The notes: generated from the sequence alone by a model not told the origin. Counted from the first letter of the stretch, positions 9,376 to 23,376 are shown. The stretch: DNA of 64,000 nucleotides from Pseudomonas gregormendelii (GCF_017114825.1 NZ_JADEVO010000002.1:186001-250000), one strand, 5' to 3'. Translations and numbers: made by a program.

Positions 9376-11061
9376 TCAGGCAGCTGCTTTAGTAGCCGCT
9401 TCGACTTTACGCGTGATGTACCACTGTTGGGCGATGGACAGGCAGTTGTTGACTACCCAATACAGCACCAGACCAGCCGGGAACCACAGGAAGAAGAAGG
9501 TGAAGATGATTGGCATCAGCTTCATCACCTTGGCCTGCATCGGATCCGGTGGAGTCGGGTTCAACTGCTGCTGGATGAACATGGTTGCGCCCATGATGAT
9601 CGGCAGAATGAAGAACGGATCCTTGATGGACAGGTCAGTAATCCACAGCATGAACGGCGCCTGGCGCATTTCCACGCTTTCCAGCAGAACCCAGTACAGG
9701 GAAAGGAAAACCGGCATCTGCACGAGGATTGGCAAGCAACCACCCAGCGGATTGATCTTCTCTTTCTTGTACAGCTCCATCATGGCTTGCGACATTTTCT
9801 GTCGGTCGTCGCCATGTTGCTCTTTCAGCGCGGCCAGTTTCGGTGCCACTGCACGCATACGTGCCATGGATTTGTAGCTGGCAGCCGACAGTGGGAAGAA
9901 GATCCCCTTGATCAGCATGGTCAGGAAGATAATCGACCAACCCCAGTTACCGACCAACGCGTGGATGTGTTGCAACAGCCAGAAAATCGGCTGGGCAATG
10001 AACCACAGAATGCCGTAGTCGACGGTCAGTTCCAGGCCTGGGGACAACTCTTTCAGCACAGCCTGGCTTTTCGGACCCGCGTAGAGAACCGCACTGGTTT
10101 CAGCTTTGGCACCTGGCGCAACAGTAATTGCCGGACCGGTGAAGCCGATGATGTAGTTGCCTTTGCTGTCTTTACGGGTCTGGACGACGTTGTTTTCGCC
10201 CTTCGCCGGAATCCATGCTGTTACGAAGTAATGCTGCAACCAGGCAACCCAACCACCGCTGACGGTTTCCTTCAGCTGGGCCTTGTCCATGTCTTTCATG
10301 GACACTTTCTTGTACGGCTCGTTACTTGTCCACAGGGCAGCGCCCAGATAAGTGGCAGTACCGGTGGCCGTAGTCGAGGATGGGTCGCCGCTGGCGTCAC
10401 GCTTGAGTTGGGCGAACATCGCGCCAGACCAAGGTTGAGCGCTCTCGTTGTCGATCAGGTACGAAACGGTTACGTCATACAGGCCACGTTTCACGGTGAA
10501 ACGCTTGATGTAATTGACGCCGTCCTTGCTGAACTTCAGGTCCACGACCATTTGGTCCTGGCCATCAGCCAGCTGGTAAACCTTCTTCTCCGAGGAGTAA
10601 ATCGGGCGACCGGCCGGGCTCGCGTCCGGACCATTGGTGCCGATCAAACCGCTTTGAGCCAGATAAGTGCGCTCATTGCCGTTGTCGAACAACTGGAACG
10701 GAATTTCCGGATGGTCCTGGCGACGTGGATACAGCGGCAGTGTCAGTTGGGCAACGTCACCACCCTGTGGATCGACTGCCAGGTCGAGCACATCCGTTTT
10801 GATGCGGATGAGGTCTTTGCTTGCCGCTACCGGAGTTTCAGCAGGAGCAGTTGCACTGGTATCGCTTGGGGCGCGCGGAATGTCGTCACTGACAGAAGCA
10901 TTATTGCCAATCGCCGTATCCGGTAGGCCCGGTGCGGTAGTACTGGAAGCAACATTCTGAGTCGGCAGGGCAGTTTGACCGTAGTCCTGGTTCCATTTAA
11001 GGACCATAACGTAGGCCACGATTGCCAGGGCGACGATCAGGATCGTGCGTTTGATATCCAT
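9376..11061 (-). CDS. yidC: membrane protein insertase YidC
   Basis: YidC inserts and folds inner-membrane proteins, alone or with SecYEG. The 561-residue product starts MDIKRTILIVALAIVAYV, the usual uncleaved first membrane helix. A large periplasmic domain follows (about residues 60-340), then the conserved membrane core. Core segments include WGWSIIFLTMLIKGIFFPLS, NPLGGCLPILVQMPVFLSLY and FFLWFPAGLVLYWVVNN. Length and layout match gamma-proteobacterial YidC. yidD ends two bases upstream, so rpmH-rnpA-yidD-yidC form one tight minus-strand cluster, the standard arrangement. Confidence 0.98.
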   Translation of the reverse strand: MDIKRTILIVALAIVAYVMVLKWNQDYGQTALPTQNVASSTTAPGLPDTAIGNNASVSDDIPRAPSDTSATAPAETPVAASKDLIRIKTDVLDLAVDPQGGDVAQLTLPLYPRRQDHPEIPFQLFDNGNERTYLAQSGLIGTNGPDASPAGRPIYSSEKKVYQLADGQDQMVVDLKFSKDGVNYIKRFTVKRGLYDVTVSYLIDNESAQPWSGAMFAQLKRDASGDPSSTTATGTATYLGAALWTSNEPYKKVSMKDMDKAQLKETVSGGWVAWLQHYFVTAWIPAKGENNVVQTRKDSKGNYIIGFTGPAITVAPGAKAETSAVLYAGPKSQAVLKELSPGLELTVDYGILWFIAQPIFWLLQHIHALVGNWGWSIIFLTMLIKGIFFPLSAASYKSMARMRAVAPKLAALKEQHGDDRQKMSQAMMELYKKEKINPLGGCLPILVQMPVFLSLYWVLLESVEMRQAPFMLWITDLSIKDPFFILPIIMGATMFIQQQLNPTPPDPMQAKVMKLMPIIFTFFFLWFPAGLVLYWVVNNCLSIAQQWYITRKVEAATKAAA

Positions 11062-11063
11062 GA

Positions 11064-11309
11064 TTACTCGGCCATCGAAGAAGAACGGGAGGTAGGGATA
11101 GATGGAACCGGGTCATAACCACCGGGATTCCACGGATGACAGCGACCTAAACGACGAAAGGTCAGCCAGCCACCGCGCAGAAGGCCATGATTTTCTATGG
11201 CTTCATACGCGTAGCAGGAACAACTGGGGTAGAAGCGACAGTGACTGGCCATCAGAGGACTAATGGCATAGCGATAAAACTGGATCGGAACGAGTGCCAG
11301 TTTACGCAT
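11064..11309 (-). CDS. yidD: membrane protein insertion efficiency factor YidD
   Basis: YidD is a small membrane-associated protein that helps YidC-dependent insertion. The 81-residue product has the family signature [14 protein letters not shown] (cysteine-rich, about residues 26-39) and then [15 protein letters not shown]. It overlaps the 3' end of rnpA by 8 bases and is 2 bases before yidC, so translation is probably coupled along the cluster. Confidence 0.96.
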   Translation of the reverse strand: MRKLALVPIQFYRYAISPLMASHCRFYPSCSCYAYEAIENHGLLRGGWLTFRRLGRCHPWNPGGYDPVPSIPTSRSSSMAE

Positions 11310-11703
11310 CGGGACTGTCTACCCCTACAGTTTCGGTTTTGACTGCTGGTACCGGCGTGCTGCGTGCCAGACGCTTCCAGAGTTTGCCGAAATGCTGAAT
11401 CAATTCGGGGTTTTCTACGTCACCCAAACCTTTGCGCGCGACGATAACAATGTCCCAACCGACCAGTGATTCCTGGTGCAGACGGAACGATTCGCGCATC
11501 AGACGTTTGAGGCGATTGCGCTCGACGGAGAGCTTTACACTCTTTTTCCCGATAACCAGCCCGAGACGGGGGTGATCGAGATCGTTATTGCGCGCAAGGA
11601 GCAGGAGATTTTTCCCCGGAACCTTGCCGGTAGGGGAGTCAAAGACTGCCTTGAAATGCCGGGGGGTAAGCAAACGCTTCTCCCGACTGAAGTCCTGACT
11701 CAC
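11302..11703 (-). CDS. rnpA: ribonuclease P protein component
   Basis: RnpA is the protein subunit that helps RNase P RNA cut the 5' leader from pre-tRNAs. A GTG start at 11703 gives 133 residues beginning [17 protein letters not shown], matching known Pseudomonas RnpA in start and length; the open frame runs further upstream without family similarity. The RNR motif segment [13 protein letters not shown] is present. The gene begins 16 bases after rpmH and overlaps yidD by 8 bases. The GGAG sequence is immediately before the GTG, an unusually short spacing, so coupling to rpmH translation is plausible. Confidence 0.95.
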   Translation of the reverse strand: MSQDFSREKRLLTPRHFKAVFDSPTGKVPGKNLLLLARNNDLDHPRLGLVIGKKSVKLSVERNRLKRLMRESFRLHQESLVGWDIVIVARKGLGDVENPELIQHFGKLWKRLARSTPVPAVKTETVGVDSPDA

Positions 11704-11719
11704 CTCCAGTGCCGGATTA

Positions 11720-11854
11720 TCAAACTGCCAGACGCGCACGACCTTTGGCGCGACGACGCGACAGGACGGCGCGACCGTTTTTGGTAGCCATGCGAGCACG
11801 GAAACCGTGGGTACGAGCGCGTTTGATAGTGCTTGGTTGGAAAGTACGTTTCAT
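11720..11854 (-). CDS. rpmH: 50S ribosomal protein L34
   Basis: L34 is a 44-residue basic protein of the large ribosomal subunit. The reading [18 protein letters not shown], continuing to [12 protein letters not shown] and a stop, matches bacterial L34 in full length. It is first in the rpmH-rnpA-yidD-yidC cluster and flanks oriC on the left, the conserved position in pseudomonads. Its promoter must lie in 11855-12000, next to the AT-rich part of oriC. Confidence 0.98.
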   Translation of the reverse strand: MKRTFQPSTIKRARTHGFRARMATKNGRAVLSRRRAKGRARLAV

Positions 11855-11995
11855 TGTCGTGTTACCTGGTTCGTCCACAACGGGCCGGAATGGCCCCCGT
11901 TTTAAGAGACCGGGGATTCTAGAGAAAGCAAGCCTCTAGGTCAATTTCCAACCAGCGTTTCCTTATAAATAGATCTGCTGGCGATTCCTGGTGCC

Positions 11996-12360
11996 TGACC
12001 AACCTGTAGATATAGAAATAAAGAAGGAAAGTATTTAAAGCTTTTTTGTAAAGCTTATAAAAGCTAAGCAGGCACTTTGCTGTGGATAACTACCTTGGGG
12101 CCAGGTAATACGCGGTGTACAGAGAATGACAACTACCGTGGTAAACGGTGGTCAGCCTGTGCTGCGCTGTCGGATAAGCTGTGGGTGAAAGGCATGTTTA
12201 TCCACAGGGAGGTTATCCACCGAGTTTCCCCCCTACTTGTGCAATGACCTTAACCCCGGTTATCCACAGAGCTTATGCACAGACCATTGGTCGCCTTTTT
12301 TCCCTATAAAGCGTTGATTCTTCTTGGTGGATGAACAACCTTCGTGTGGATAAGTCGGCG
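11996..12360. other. oriC: chromosomal replication origin oriC
   Basis: The 566-base gap between rpmH and dnaA holds the origin. Perfect DnaA boxes (TTATCCACA or complement) are at 12081-12089 (reverse), 12198-12206, 12260-12268 and 12345-12353 (reverse). One-mismatch boxes are at 12213-12221 (TTATCCACC) and 12273-12281 (TTATGCACA). A strongly AT-rich stretch at about 12009-12066, with the repeated AAGCTT/AAGCTTATAAAAGCT motif, is the likely unwinding element. The known Pseudomonas origin maps to this same interval. The rightmost box is 68 bases before the dnaA start and may also serve dnaA autoregulation. Confidence 0.95.
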
Positions 12361-12420
12361 CCTGATCGTTACAATGGCCGCTTGTTTTTGCCTCACCGGC
12401 TTTCAACTTAGGGGATATCC

Positions 12421-13944
12421 GTGTCAGTGGAACTTTGGCAGCAGTGCGTGGAGCTTTTGCGCGATGAGCTGCCTGCCCAACAATTCAACACTTGGATCCG
12501 TCCACTACAGGTCGAAGCCGAAGGCGACGAGCTGCGTGTCTACGCGCCGAATCGTTTTGTTCTCGACTGGGTCAACGAAAAGTATCTGAGTCGTGTTCTT
12601 GAGCTGCTGGATGAGCATGGCAATGGCTCGATGCCGGCGCTGTCCTTATTAATAGGCAGCAAACGCAGTTCGGCGCCGCGGGCGGCACCCAATGCTCCGC
12701 TGGCCGCCGCCGCGTCCCAGGCTCAGGCCGCACAGGCTCCGGTCAGTTCACCAGCGCCTGCGCCCGCTGCCCCGCAGCAGAGCAAACGCTCGACGCAAAA
12801 AATTGCCGATGTCAGCGAAGAACCGTCCCGGGACAGTTTCGACCCGATGGCCGGTGCCAGTTCGCAACAGGCCCCGATTCGCGCTGAACAGCGCACGGTG
12901 CAGGTCGAAGGTGCGCTCAAGCACACCAGCTACCTGAACCGCACTTTTACCTTCGAGAACTTCGTCGAGGGCAAGTCCAACCAACTCGCCCGCGCTGCGG
13001 CCTGGCAGGTTGCGGACAACCCCAAGCATGGCTACAACCCGCTCTTCCTTTATGGCGGCGTCGGCTTGGGTAAGACCCACTTGATGCACGCTGTGGGTAA
13101 CCACCTGTTAAAGAAGAATCCGAATGCGAAGGTTGTATACCTGCATTCCGAGCGTTTCGTGGCCGACATGGTCAAGGCGTTGCAGCTGAATGCAATCAAC
13201 GAATTCAAGCGCTTCTACCGTTCAGTGGATGCGCTGTTGATCGATGACATTCAATTCTTCGCCCGCAAGGAACGTTCTCAGGAAGAGTTTTTCCACACCT
13301 TCAACGCTTTGCTCGAAGGTGGCCAGCAGGTCATTCTCACCAGTGACCGCTATCCGAAAGAAATCGAAGGCCTTGAAGAACGCCTGAAATCCCGTTTCGG
13401 CTGGGGCCTGACGGTTGCAGTCGAACCGCCGGAACTGGAAACCCGTGTCGCGATCCTGATGAAGAAGGCCGACCAGGCCAAGGTTGATCTGCCGCACGAC
13501 GCCGCGTTCTTCATTGCCCAGCGCATTCGCTCCAACGTGCGAGAACTGGAAGGCGCGCTTAAACGCGTGATCGCCCACTCGCACTTCATGGGTCGCGATA
13601 TCACCATCGAGTTGATCCGCGAATCCCTGAAGGATCTGTTGGCGCTACAAGACAAACTGGTCTCTGTGGATAACATTCAGCGCACGGTCGCCGAGTACTA
13701 CAAGATCAAGATCTCCGACCTGCTGTCCAAGCGTCGTTCTCGCTCGGTGGCACGTCCGCGTCAGGTGGCCATGGCGTTGTCCAAGGAGCTGACCAACCAC
13801 AGCCTGCCGGAAATCGGCGATGTGTTTGGCGGCCGTGACCATACGACGGTTTTGCACGCCTGCCGCAAGATCAACGAACTTAAGGAATCCGACGCGGACA
13901 TCCGCGAGGACTACAAGAACCTGCTGCGTACACTGACCACTTGA
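12421..13944 (+). CDS. dnaA: chromosomal replication initiator DnaA
   Basis: DnaA binds its 9-base boxes in oriC, opens the origin and loads helicase. The GTG at 12421 gives a 507-residue protein starting [20 protein letters not shown], the usual Pseudomonas start. Domain I is followed by a long Ala/Pro-rich linker (about residues 85-150). The AAA+ domain has Walker [10 protein letters not shown] (about 212-220) and Walker B LLIDDIQF (about 272). Domain IV ends with the box-recognition signature [15 protein letters not shown]. dnaN, recF and gyrB follow in the same direction. A perfect DnaA box lies within the gene at 13665-13673. Confidence 0.99.
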   Translation: MSVELWQQCVELLRDELPAQQFNTWIRPLQVEAEGDELRVYAPNRFVLDWVNEKYLSRVLELLDEHGNGSMPALSLLIGSKRSSAPRAAPNAPLAAAASQAQAAQAPVSSPAPAPAAPQQSKRSTQKIADVSEEPSRDSFDPMAGASSQQAPIRAEQRTVQVEGALKHTSYLNRTFTFENFVEGKSNQLARAAAWQVADNPKHGYNPLFLYGGVGLGKTHLMHAVGNHLLKKNPNAKVVYLHSERFVADMVKALQLNAINEFKRFYRSVDALLIDDIQFFARKERSQEEFFHTFNALLEGGQQVILTSDRYPKEIEGLEERLKSRFGWGLTVAVEPPELETRVAILMKKADQAKVDLPHDAAFFIAQRIRSNVRELEGALKRVIAHSHFMGRDITIELIRESLKDLLALQDKLVSVDNIQRTVAEYYKIKISDLLSKRRSRSVARPRQVAMALSKELTNHSLPEIGDVFGGRDHTTVLHACRKINELKESDADIREDYKNLLRTLTT

Positions 13945-13982
13945 TGACACCAGCGCAGCTTATTAAGGCAAGGGACTAGACC

Positions 13983-15086
13983 ATGCATTTCACCATTCAA
14001 CGCGAAGCCCTGTTGAAACCCCTGCAACTGGTCGCAGGCGTCGTCGAACGCCGACAGACCTTGCCGGTGCTTTCCAACGTGCTGCTGGTTGTCGAAGGCC
14101 AGCAACTGTCGCTGACCGGTACCGACCTGGAAGTCGAGCTGGTCGGTCGTGTACAGCTCGAAGAGCCGGCAGACCCGGGTTCCATCACTGTGCCTGCGCG
14201 CAAGTTGATGGACATCTGCAAGAGCCTGCCGAATGACGCGCTGATCGATATCAAGGTCGACGAGCAAAAGCTCGTGGTGAAAGCCGGTCGTAGCCGCTTT
14301 ACCCTCTCGACGCTGCCAGCCAATGATTTCCCGACTGTTGAGGAAGGACCAGGTTCGCTGACGTGCAGCCTGGAGCAAAGCAAGTTGCGTCGTCTGATCG
14401 AGCGCACCAGCTTCGCCATGGCCCAGCAAGATGTGCGCTATTACCTCAATGGCATGCTTCTGGAAGTGTCGGCCGGAATCATCCGCGCCGTGGCCACCGA
14501 CGGCCACCGCCTGGCGATGTGCTCGATGCAGGCGGATATCGGTCAACCGGATCGTCACCAGGTGATCGTGCCACGCAAGGGCATCCTTGAACTGGCGCGT
14601 CTGCTCACTGAGCCGGATGGCATCGTCAGCATCGTGTTGGGCCAGCACCATATTCGTGCTACCACAGGTGAGTTCACCTTCACCTCCAAACTGGTAGACG
14701 GCAAATTCCCCGACTACGAGCGTGTCCTGCCGAAAGGTGGTGACAAGCTGGTTCTCGGCGATCGTCAGGCACTGCGTGAAGCCTTCAGCCGCACCGCGAT
14801 TCTGTCCAACGAAAAGTATCGTGGCATCCGCCTGCAACTGGCCAATGGTCAGCTGAAGATCCAGGCCAACAACCCTGAGCAGGAAGAGGCAGAGGAAGAA
14901 GTGGGCGTTGAGTACAACGGCGGCTCCCTGGAAATCGGCTTCAACGTCAGCTATTTGCTCGACGTGCTGGGCGTGATGACCACTGAGCAGGTTCGCCTCA
15001 TTCTGTCCGACTCCAACAGCAGCGCGCTGGTGCAGGAGTCCGACAACGACGACTCGGCCTACGTTGTTATGCCGATGCGTCTGTAA
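13983..15086 (+). CDS. dnaN: DNA polymerase III beta sliding clamp
   Basis: DnaN is the ring-shaped processivity clamp of the replicative polymerase. The 367-residue product starts MHFTIQREALLKPLQLVAGV and has the three-domain repeat typical of beta clamps. The C-terminal YVVMPMRL is the conserved end that lines the partner-binding pocket. It lies 38 bases after dnaA and 20 bases before recF, probably within one dnaA-dnaN-recF-gyrB transcription unit. Confidence 0.99.
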   Translation: MHFTIQREALLKPLQLVAGVVERRQTLPVLSNVLLVVEGQQLSLTGTDLEVELVGRVQLEEPADPGSITVPARKLMDICKSLPNDALIDIKVDEQKLVVKAGRSRFTLSTLPANDFPTVEEGPGSLTCSLEQSKLRRLIERTSFAMAQQDVRYYLNGMLLEVSAGIIRAVATDGHRLAMCSMQADIGQPDRHQVIVPRKGILELARLLTEPDGIVSIVLGQHHIRATTGEFTFTSKLVDGKFPDYERVLPKGGDKLVLGDRQALREAFSRTAILSNEKYRGIRLQLANGQLKIQANNPEQEEAEEEVGVEYNGGSLEIGFNVSYLLDVLGVMTTEQVRLILSDSNSSALVQESDNDDSAYVVMPMRL

Positions 15087-15106
15087 TCATGCTCAGCAGA
15101 AGCTAG

Positions 15107-18633
<3,527 letters not shown>

Positions 18634-18660
18634 TCCAGTGTAGGTAACCCAGCCAAACAA

Positions 18661-18690
18661 AAAGGCCAACGCAAGCGTTGGCCTTTTTGT
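18661..18690 (+). terminator. intrinsic terminator after gyrB
   Basis: AAAGGCCAACGC pairs with GCGTTGGCCTTT, followed by TTTTTGTTT on the plus strand, 28 bases after the gyrB stop. It ends the dnaA-dnaN-recF-gyrB unit. Confidence 0.92.
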
Positions 18691-18726
18691 TTCGCAAGGG
18701 GCTCTGAAGCGACGAATTTCGCTCAT

Positions 18727-18757
18727 AAAAAACCGGCTATATCAGCCGGTTTTTTTA
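18727..18757. terminator. second hairpin terminator between gyrB and the convergent acyltransferase gene
   Basis: AAAAAACCGGCT pairs with AGCCGGTTTTTT around a short ATATC loop. The A-run on one side and T-run on the other let it work in both directions, fitting the convergent gene pair. The rest of the gap (18758-18884) is AT-rich and carries a perfect DnaA box at 18871-18879. Confidence 0.88.
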
Positions 18758-18884
18758 CATCCAAAAAAACTTATGCACGTTTTTACGAATATTCAGCCGT
18801 TAAGAAATATACATATAAATCAGTAAGTTATGATCGTATTCAGGACGTTTTCCGGGAAACGGTACACAGCTTATCCACAGAATC

Positions 18885-19664
18885 TCAGACAACCAGTTGA
18901 TCGCTTGCCGCCGGTGCCTGGGGTGCGGGTGGCAACGAACCCATTTCCCGCTGCATCTGCTCGTTCCAGGCCTGGACCCGGTCGTTCAATTCAGCAATGG
19001 CCCGAGGCCCGGTTCCTGCTGCATACATCGGCTCGCCGATGATCACAGTGATGACGCCCTGCTTCTTGGCCCAGCCGGATTTCGGCCAGAATCTACCGGC
19101 ATTGTGCGCAATAGGCAGTACCGGCAGCGCAGCATTTACAGCCAATGCGGTGCCACCTCGGGAAAACTTGCCGATGGTGCCGTAGGGCACACGAGTGCCT
19201 TCAGGGAAAATCAGCACCCAGACGCCGTCCTTGAGCAATTCATGGCCTTTCTTGGCCACATGCTTGAGGGCGGCTTTCGGGTTGTCACGATCGATCGCAA
19301 TAGGCCGCAGCATGGCCATCGCCCAGCCGAAAAACGGCACAAACAGCAGCGAGCGTTTGAGCACCTGGCTCAAGGGTTCGAAATACGCCGAGAGAAAAAA
19401 TGTTTCCCAGGTGCTCTGGTGGTTCGACTGAATCACGCAAGGCTGGTCAGGTACGTTCTGCGCGCCTTTGACTTCATAACTGATGCCCAGGAACACTTTA
19501 CTCAGCCACAGCGCGCAGCGGCACCAGTACACGTTGATGAAACGATAGCGCGCCTTGAACGGCAGAAAAGGCGCGATAAAAAAGCTCAGGCTGCACCAGA
19601 GCAGAGAGCTGGTGCCCAGCAACAGATAAAAAAGAAAGGTTCTGATGGCCTGCAGTATCGACAT
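18885..19664 (-). CDS. hdtS: 1-acyl-glycerol-3-phosphate acyltransferase, HdtS/Act type
   Basis: This acylates lysophosphatidic acid to phosphatidic acid in membrane lipid synthesis. The 259-residue product has an N-terminal membrane helix and the acyltransferase box NHQSTWE (His82, Glu87), with Glu where PlsC enzymes usually have Asp. The FPEGTR block follows (residues 153-158). The neighbours gmhB/gph-like, glyS and glyQ match the known context of HdtS in P. fluorescens and Act in Acidithiobacillus. HdtS was reported both as a lysophosphatidate acyltransferase and, when expressed in E. coli, as a source of acyl-homoserine lactones. I infer orthology from context and motifs. The last 30 residues are Pro/Ala-rich and probably disordered. 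Confidence 0.9.
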   Translation of the reverse strand: MSILQAIRTFLFYLLLGTSSLLWCSLSFFIAPFLPFKARYRFINVYWCRCALWLSKVFLGISYEVKGAQNVPDQPCVIQSNHQSTWETFFLSAYFEPLSQVLKRSLLFVPFFGWAMAMLRPIAIDRDNPKAALKHVAKKGHELLKDGVWVLIFPEGTRVPYGTIGKFSRGGTALAVNAALPVLPIAHNAGRFWPKSGWAKKQGVITVIIGEPMYAAGTGPRAIAELNDRVQAWNEQMQREMGSLPPAPQAPAASDQLVV

Positions 19665-19746
19665 GGCGACGTTTACCGTGCGGGCTGTGCCCGTCTATAC
19701 AAAGCGCACTCCCGATCAATCCTGGTTCAGGAATATCGAAAACGCT

Positions 19747-20280
19747 CTAGTTGTGGATAAGTTCTGCGGCAATCGCCGCCAGATCGTCAAAAATCAAGGT
19801 GCCCACCGGCAGAGTCTTGCCCAGCGTTTTTTCGCCCTTCCCGGTCTTTACCAAAACGGGCTGAGAATCGACGGCTTTGGCGGCTTCCAGGTCACCAAGA
19901 CTATCGCCGACGAACCATAGATTTGTCAGCGACACGTTGTAATGAGCGGCGATGCTTTGCAACATCCCGGGTTTTGGCTTGCGGCAGTCGCAACCGTCGT
20001 CCGGCCCGTGCGGACAATAGACGATCAGCCCGACTTCACCGCCCTGCAACGCCACCAGCGAGCGCAAGCGCTCGTGCATGGCGTCCAGGGTAGCGATGTC
20101 GTAATAGCCGCGAGCAATGCCCGACTGGTTGGTGGCGACTGCTACCGTCCAGCCGGCCTTGCTCAACTGCGCAATGGCCTCGATCGAACCGGGGAGTGGA
20201 ATCCACTCCTCCACCGACTTGATGTAAGCGTCGGAGTCATGGTTGATCACCCCGTCCCGATCAAGAATCAGCAGTTTCAA
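19747..20280 (-). CDS. gmhB: D-glycero-beta-D-manno-heptose 1,7-bisphosphate 7-phosphatase
   Basis: GmhB removes the C7 phosphate of heptose bisphosphate on the way to ADP-heptose for the LPS inner core. A TTG start at 20280 gives 177 residues beginning MKLLILDRDGVIN, with the HAD nucleophile motif D-x-D at residues 7-9 and GAGGGA just upstream. An open frame extends 34 codons into glyS but lacks family similarity. The zinc-loop cysteines are visible in CPHGPDDGCDCRKPKPGM, typical of GmhB, with WFVGDSLGDLEAA as the last HAD motif. It starts 10 bases after glyS. A perfect DnaA box at 19752-19760 overlaps the 3' end of the gene. Confidence 0.93.
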   Translation of the reverse strand: MKLLILDRDGVINHDSDAYIKSVEEWIPLPGSIEAIAQLSKAGWTVAVATNQSGIARGYYDIATLDAMHERLRSLVALQGGEVGLIVYCPHGPDDGCDCRKPKPGMLQSIAAHYNVSLTNLWFVGDSLGDLEAAKAVDSQPVLVKTGKGEKTLGKTLPVGTLIFDDLAAIAAELIHN

Positions 20281-20290
20281 CAGCAGTCCC

Positions 20291-22345
20291 TCAGCCCAGC
20301 AACGAAATATCGGCAACGCCGAGGAACAATCCACGCAGACGCGCCAGCAACGCATAACGGTTGGCGCGCACATTGGCGTCATCGGCGTTGACCATTACGG
20401 CTTCGAAGAATGCATCCACCGGCTCGCGCAAGGCGGCCAGGCGAGCCAGGGACTCGCTGTACTGACGCGCGGCAGCCATCGGCTGGACAGCCTGATCCGC
20501 CTGCTGGATCGCCGAATACAGGGAGAACTCGTTGGCATTATCGAAGTACTTGGCTTCGACGACGGTCGGGACCGAGCCTTCGACCTTGCTCAGCAGGTTC
20601 GACACGCGCTTGTTCACCGCGGCCAGTGCGGCAGCTTCCGGCAACTGGCGGAACGCCTGGACGGCTTGCACGCGCTGATCGAAGTCCAGTGCAGAACCTG
20701 GTTTCAGGGCGCGCACCGACAGGTAGGTCGCGACATCCACGCCTTCGTCTTCGTAACGGGCACGCAGACGGTCGAAGATGAATTCCAGCACCGAGTCATT
20801 CAGGCCGGCAACCTTGACCTTGGTGCCAAATGCATTCACGGCGAAGGCCACGGCGTCATTCAGGTCGAGGTCGAGCTTCTTGTCGATCAGGATGCGCAAC
20901 ACACCCAGTGCTGCGCGACGCAGGGCATAGGGGTCTTTGCTGCCGGTTGGCAGCATGCCGATCCCGAAGATGCCGACCAGGGTGTCGAGCTTGTCGGCGA
21001 TGGCTACGGCCGCACCGGTCATCGTGGTCGGCAGTTCGGCGCCGGCACCGCGCGGCATGTACTGCTCGTTCAGCGCCAGGGCAACTTCTTCCGGCTCGCC
21101 GTCGTTGAGGGCGTAGTAGTACCCGGCCACACCTTGCATCTCCGGGAACTCACCGACCATTTCGGTCGACAGGTCGCACTTGGACAGCAGGCCTGCGCGG
21201 GCCGCCCATGCAGCGTTGCCGCCGATGCGTTGAGCGATGAACGCAGCCAGTTTGGAAACGCGCTCGGCCTTGTCGTAGACGCTGCCCAGCTTCTCCTGGA
21301 ATACCACGTTCTGCAGGCGCAGGTTGAAGTCTTCGAGTTTCTGCTTCTTATCCTGCTTGAAGAAGAACTCGGCGTCGGTCAGGCGTGGACGAACCACTTT
21401 CTCGTTACCGGCGATGATCTGCTGCGGGTCTTTGCTCTCGATGTTGGCCACGGTAATGAAACGGGGCAGCAACTTGCCGTCGGCATCCAGCAGGCAGAAG
21501 TACTTCTGGTTGTCCTGCATGGTGGTGATCAGGGCTTCCTGTGGCACTTCGAGGAAGCGTTCCTCGAACGAGCACACCAGCGGCACCGGCCATTCAACCA
21601 GCGCGGTCACTTCGTCGAGCAGGGCTGGCGGCACGATCGCCGTACCTTCCTGCAGGGTCGCCAGTTCTTCGGTGCGCTTGCTGATCAGGGCGCGACGCTC
21701 ATGGGCATCGGCCAGCACGTACGCTGCACGCAGGTCGGCCAGGTAATTGGCTGGCGAGGTGATGCGCACGCTTTGCGGGTGATGGAAGCGGTGACCCCGG
21801 GAATCGCGGCCGGACTTCTGGGCGAGGATGGTGCAGTCGATGACCTGGTCACCGAGCAGCATTACCAGCCACTGGGTCGGACGCACGAATTCTTCCTTGC
21901 GAGCGCCCCAGCGCATGCGCTTGGGAATCGGCAGGTCGTTCAGCGAGTCTTCGACGATGGTCGGTAGCAGGCTCGCGGTCGGTTTGCCGGCGATGCTCTG
22001 GCTGTAGCGCAGTTTCGGGCCGCTTTGATCGATTTCGCTCAGATCGACGCCGCACTTCTTGGCGAAGCCCAGGGCTGCCTGAGTCGGGTTACCTTCGGCA
22101 TCGAAAGCGGCCTGGCGTGGCGGGCCATCGAGGTTGATGCTGCGATCAGGCTGCTGGGTAGCCAGCGCAGTGATCAGTACCGCCAGGCGACGGGGCGCGG
22201 CGTAGACAGTTTTGGTCTCGTAATTCAGGCCGGCAGCTTGCAGGCCCTTGTCGATACCGGCAAGAAAGGCATCCGCCAAAGCGTTCAGCGCTTTGGGTGG
22301 CAGTTCTTCGGTGCCCAGTTCAACCAGGAAATCCAGAGCACTCAT
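20291..22345 (-). CDS. glyS: glycyl-tRNA synthetase beta subunit
   Basis: This is the beta chain of the bacterial alpha2beta2 glycyl-tRNA synthetase, which binds tRNA-Gly. The 684-residue product starts [20 protein letters not shown] and has the family segments [17 protein letters not shown] and [16 protein letters not shown]. Its start overlaps the glyQ stop by 4 bases (ATGA), so the subunits are made together. Confidence 0.98.
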   Translation of the reverse strand: MSALDFLVELGTEELPPKALNALADAFLAGIDKGLQAAGLNYETKTVYAAPRRLAVLITALATQQPDRSINLDGPPRQAAFDAEGNPTQAALGFAKKCGVDLSEIDQSGPKLRYSQSIAGKPTASLLPTIVEDSLNDLPIPKRMRWGARKEEFVRPTQWLVMLLGDQVIDCTILAQKSGRDSRGHRFHHPQSVRITSPANYLADLRAAYVLADAHERRALISKRTEELATLQEGTAIVPPALLDEVTALVEWPVPLVCSFEERFLEVPQEALITTMQDNQKYFCLLDADGKLLPRFITVANIESKDPQQIIAGNEKVVRPRLTDAEFFFKQDKKQKLEDFNLRLQNVVFQEKLGSVYDKAERVSKLAAFIAQRIGGNAAWAARAGLLSKCDLSTEMVGEFPEMQGVAGYYYALNDGEPEEVALALNEQYMPRGAGAELPTTMTGAAVAIADKLDTLVGIFGIGMLPTGSKDPYALRRAALGVLRILIDKKLDLDLNDAVAFAVNAFGTKVKVAGLNDSVLEFIFDRLRARYEDEGVDVATYLSVRALKPGSALDFDQRVQAVQAFRQLPEAAALAAVNKRVSNLLSKVEGSVPTVVEAKYFDNANEFSLYSAIQQADQAVQPMAAARQYSESLARLAALREPVDAFFEAVMVNADDANVRANRYALLARLRGLFLGVADISLLG

Positions 22346-23295
22346 TGTGCAGCCTCCAGCTTGGCCAGTACTTCGTCACGCAAATCCGGGGTCGCCATCG
22401 GGAAGCCCAGCTTGGCGCGAGCCAGCAGGTAGGCTTGCGCAACGGAACGCGCCAGGGTGCGTACACGCAGAATGTATTGCTGACGCGCAGTCACCGAGAT
22501 TGCCCGGCGCGCATCCAGCAGGTTGAAAGTGTGGGACGCCTTCAACACCATTTCGTAGCTAGGCAACGGCAACGGCTGGTCGAGTTCGATCAGGCGCTTG
22601 GCTTCGCTTTCGTAGAAGTCGAACAGCTCGAACAGCTTCTCGACGTTGGCGTGTTCGAAGTTGTACGTCGACTGCTCGACTTCGTTCTGGTGGAACACGT
22701 CGCCGTAGGTGACTTTGCCCATCGGGCCGTCTGCCCAGACCAGGTCGTAGACCGAGTCCACACCTTGCAGGTACATGGCCAGGCGCTCGAGACCGTAAGT
22801 GATCTCGCCGGTCACCGGGTAGCACTCGATGCCGCCCGCCTGCTGGAAGTAAGTGAACTGCGTCACTTCCATGCCGTTGAGCCACACTTCCCAGCCCAGG
22901 CCCCAGGCTCCCAGCGTTGGCGACTCCCAGTTGTCTTCGACGAAGCGAATGTCATGGACCAGTGGGTCCAGGCCAACGTGCTTGAGGGAGCCCAGGTACA
23001 GTTCCTGGAAGTTGTCCGGGTTCGGCTTCAGCACTACCTGGAACTGGTAGTAGTGCTGCAGGCGGTTCGGGTTTTCGCCGTAGCGGCCGTCAGTCGGGCG
23101 ACGACTGGGCTGCACATAAGCGGCGTTCCAGGTTTCCGGGCCAATGGCGCGCAGGAATGTGGCAGTGTGGAAAGTGCCGGCGCCTACTTCCATATCGTAG
23201 GGCTGAAGTACCACACAACCTTGCTCGGCCCAGTATTGCTGGAGGGCGAGGATCAAGTCTTGGAAGGTACGCACGGCTGGCGTAGGCTGGCTCAC
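22342..23295 (-). CDS. glyQ: glycyl-tRNA synthetase alpha subunit
   Basis: GlyQ carries the class II catalytic core that makes glycyl-adenylate. A GTG start at 23295 gives 317 residues ([18 protein letters not shown]), with AGGTG six bases upstream, which fits the family length. The open frame runs 219 codons further upstream across the tag gene but that part is antisense noise. Conserved segments include [19 protein letters not shown] and [20 protein letters not shown]. It is divergent from tag, with 81 bases between the starts for both promoters. Confidence 0.97.
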   Translation of the reverse strand: MSQPTPAVRTFQDLILALQQYWAEQGCVVLQPYDMEVGAGTFHTATFLRAIGPETWNAAYVQPSRRPTDGRYGENPNRLQHYYQFQVVLKPNPDNFQELYLGSLKHVGLDPLVHDIRFVEDNWESPTLGAWGLGWEVWLNGMEVTQFTYFQQAGGIECYPVTGEITYGLERLAMYLQGVDSVYDLVWADGPMGKVTYGDVFHQNEVEQSTYNFEHANVEKLFELFDFYESEAKRLIELDQPLPLPSYEMVLKASHTFNLLDARRAISVTARQQYILRVRTLARSVAQAYLLARAKLGFPMATPDLRDEVLAKLEAAQ

Positions 23296-23376
23296 GAAAT
23301 TCACCTGTTTCTTGGGCTGCGATTTAAAGAGCGGGAGTATACCCGATTCGGTCCTGCGCACGCCCCCTGGAGCCTT

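Noticed and set aside
10485..10505. GTTTCACGGTGAAAC inside yidC as a third parS
   Set aside because: Its centre is one base off the 16-base parS pattern and the ACGT core is missing.
9427..10926. 499-codon plus-strand frame opposite yidC
   Set aside because: Same cause; low-complexity Gln/His-rich reading typical of antisense frames.
20243..21967. Long plus-strand open frame opposite glyS
   Set aside because: Antisense shadow of glyS, with no domain pattern and no ribosome site.
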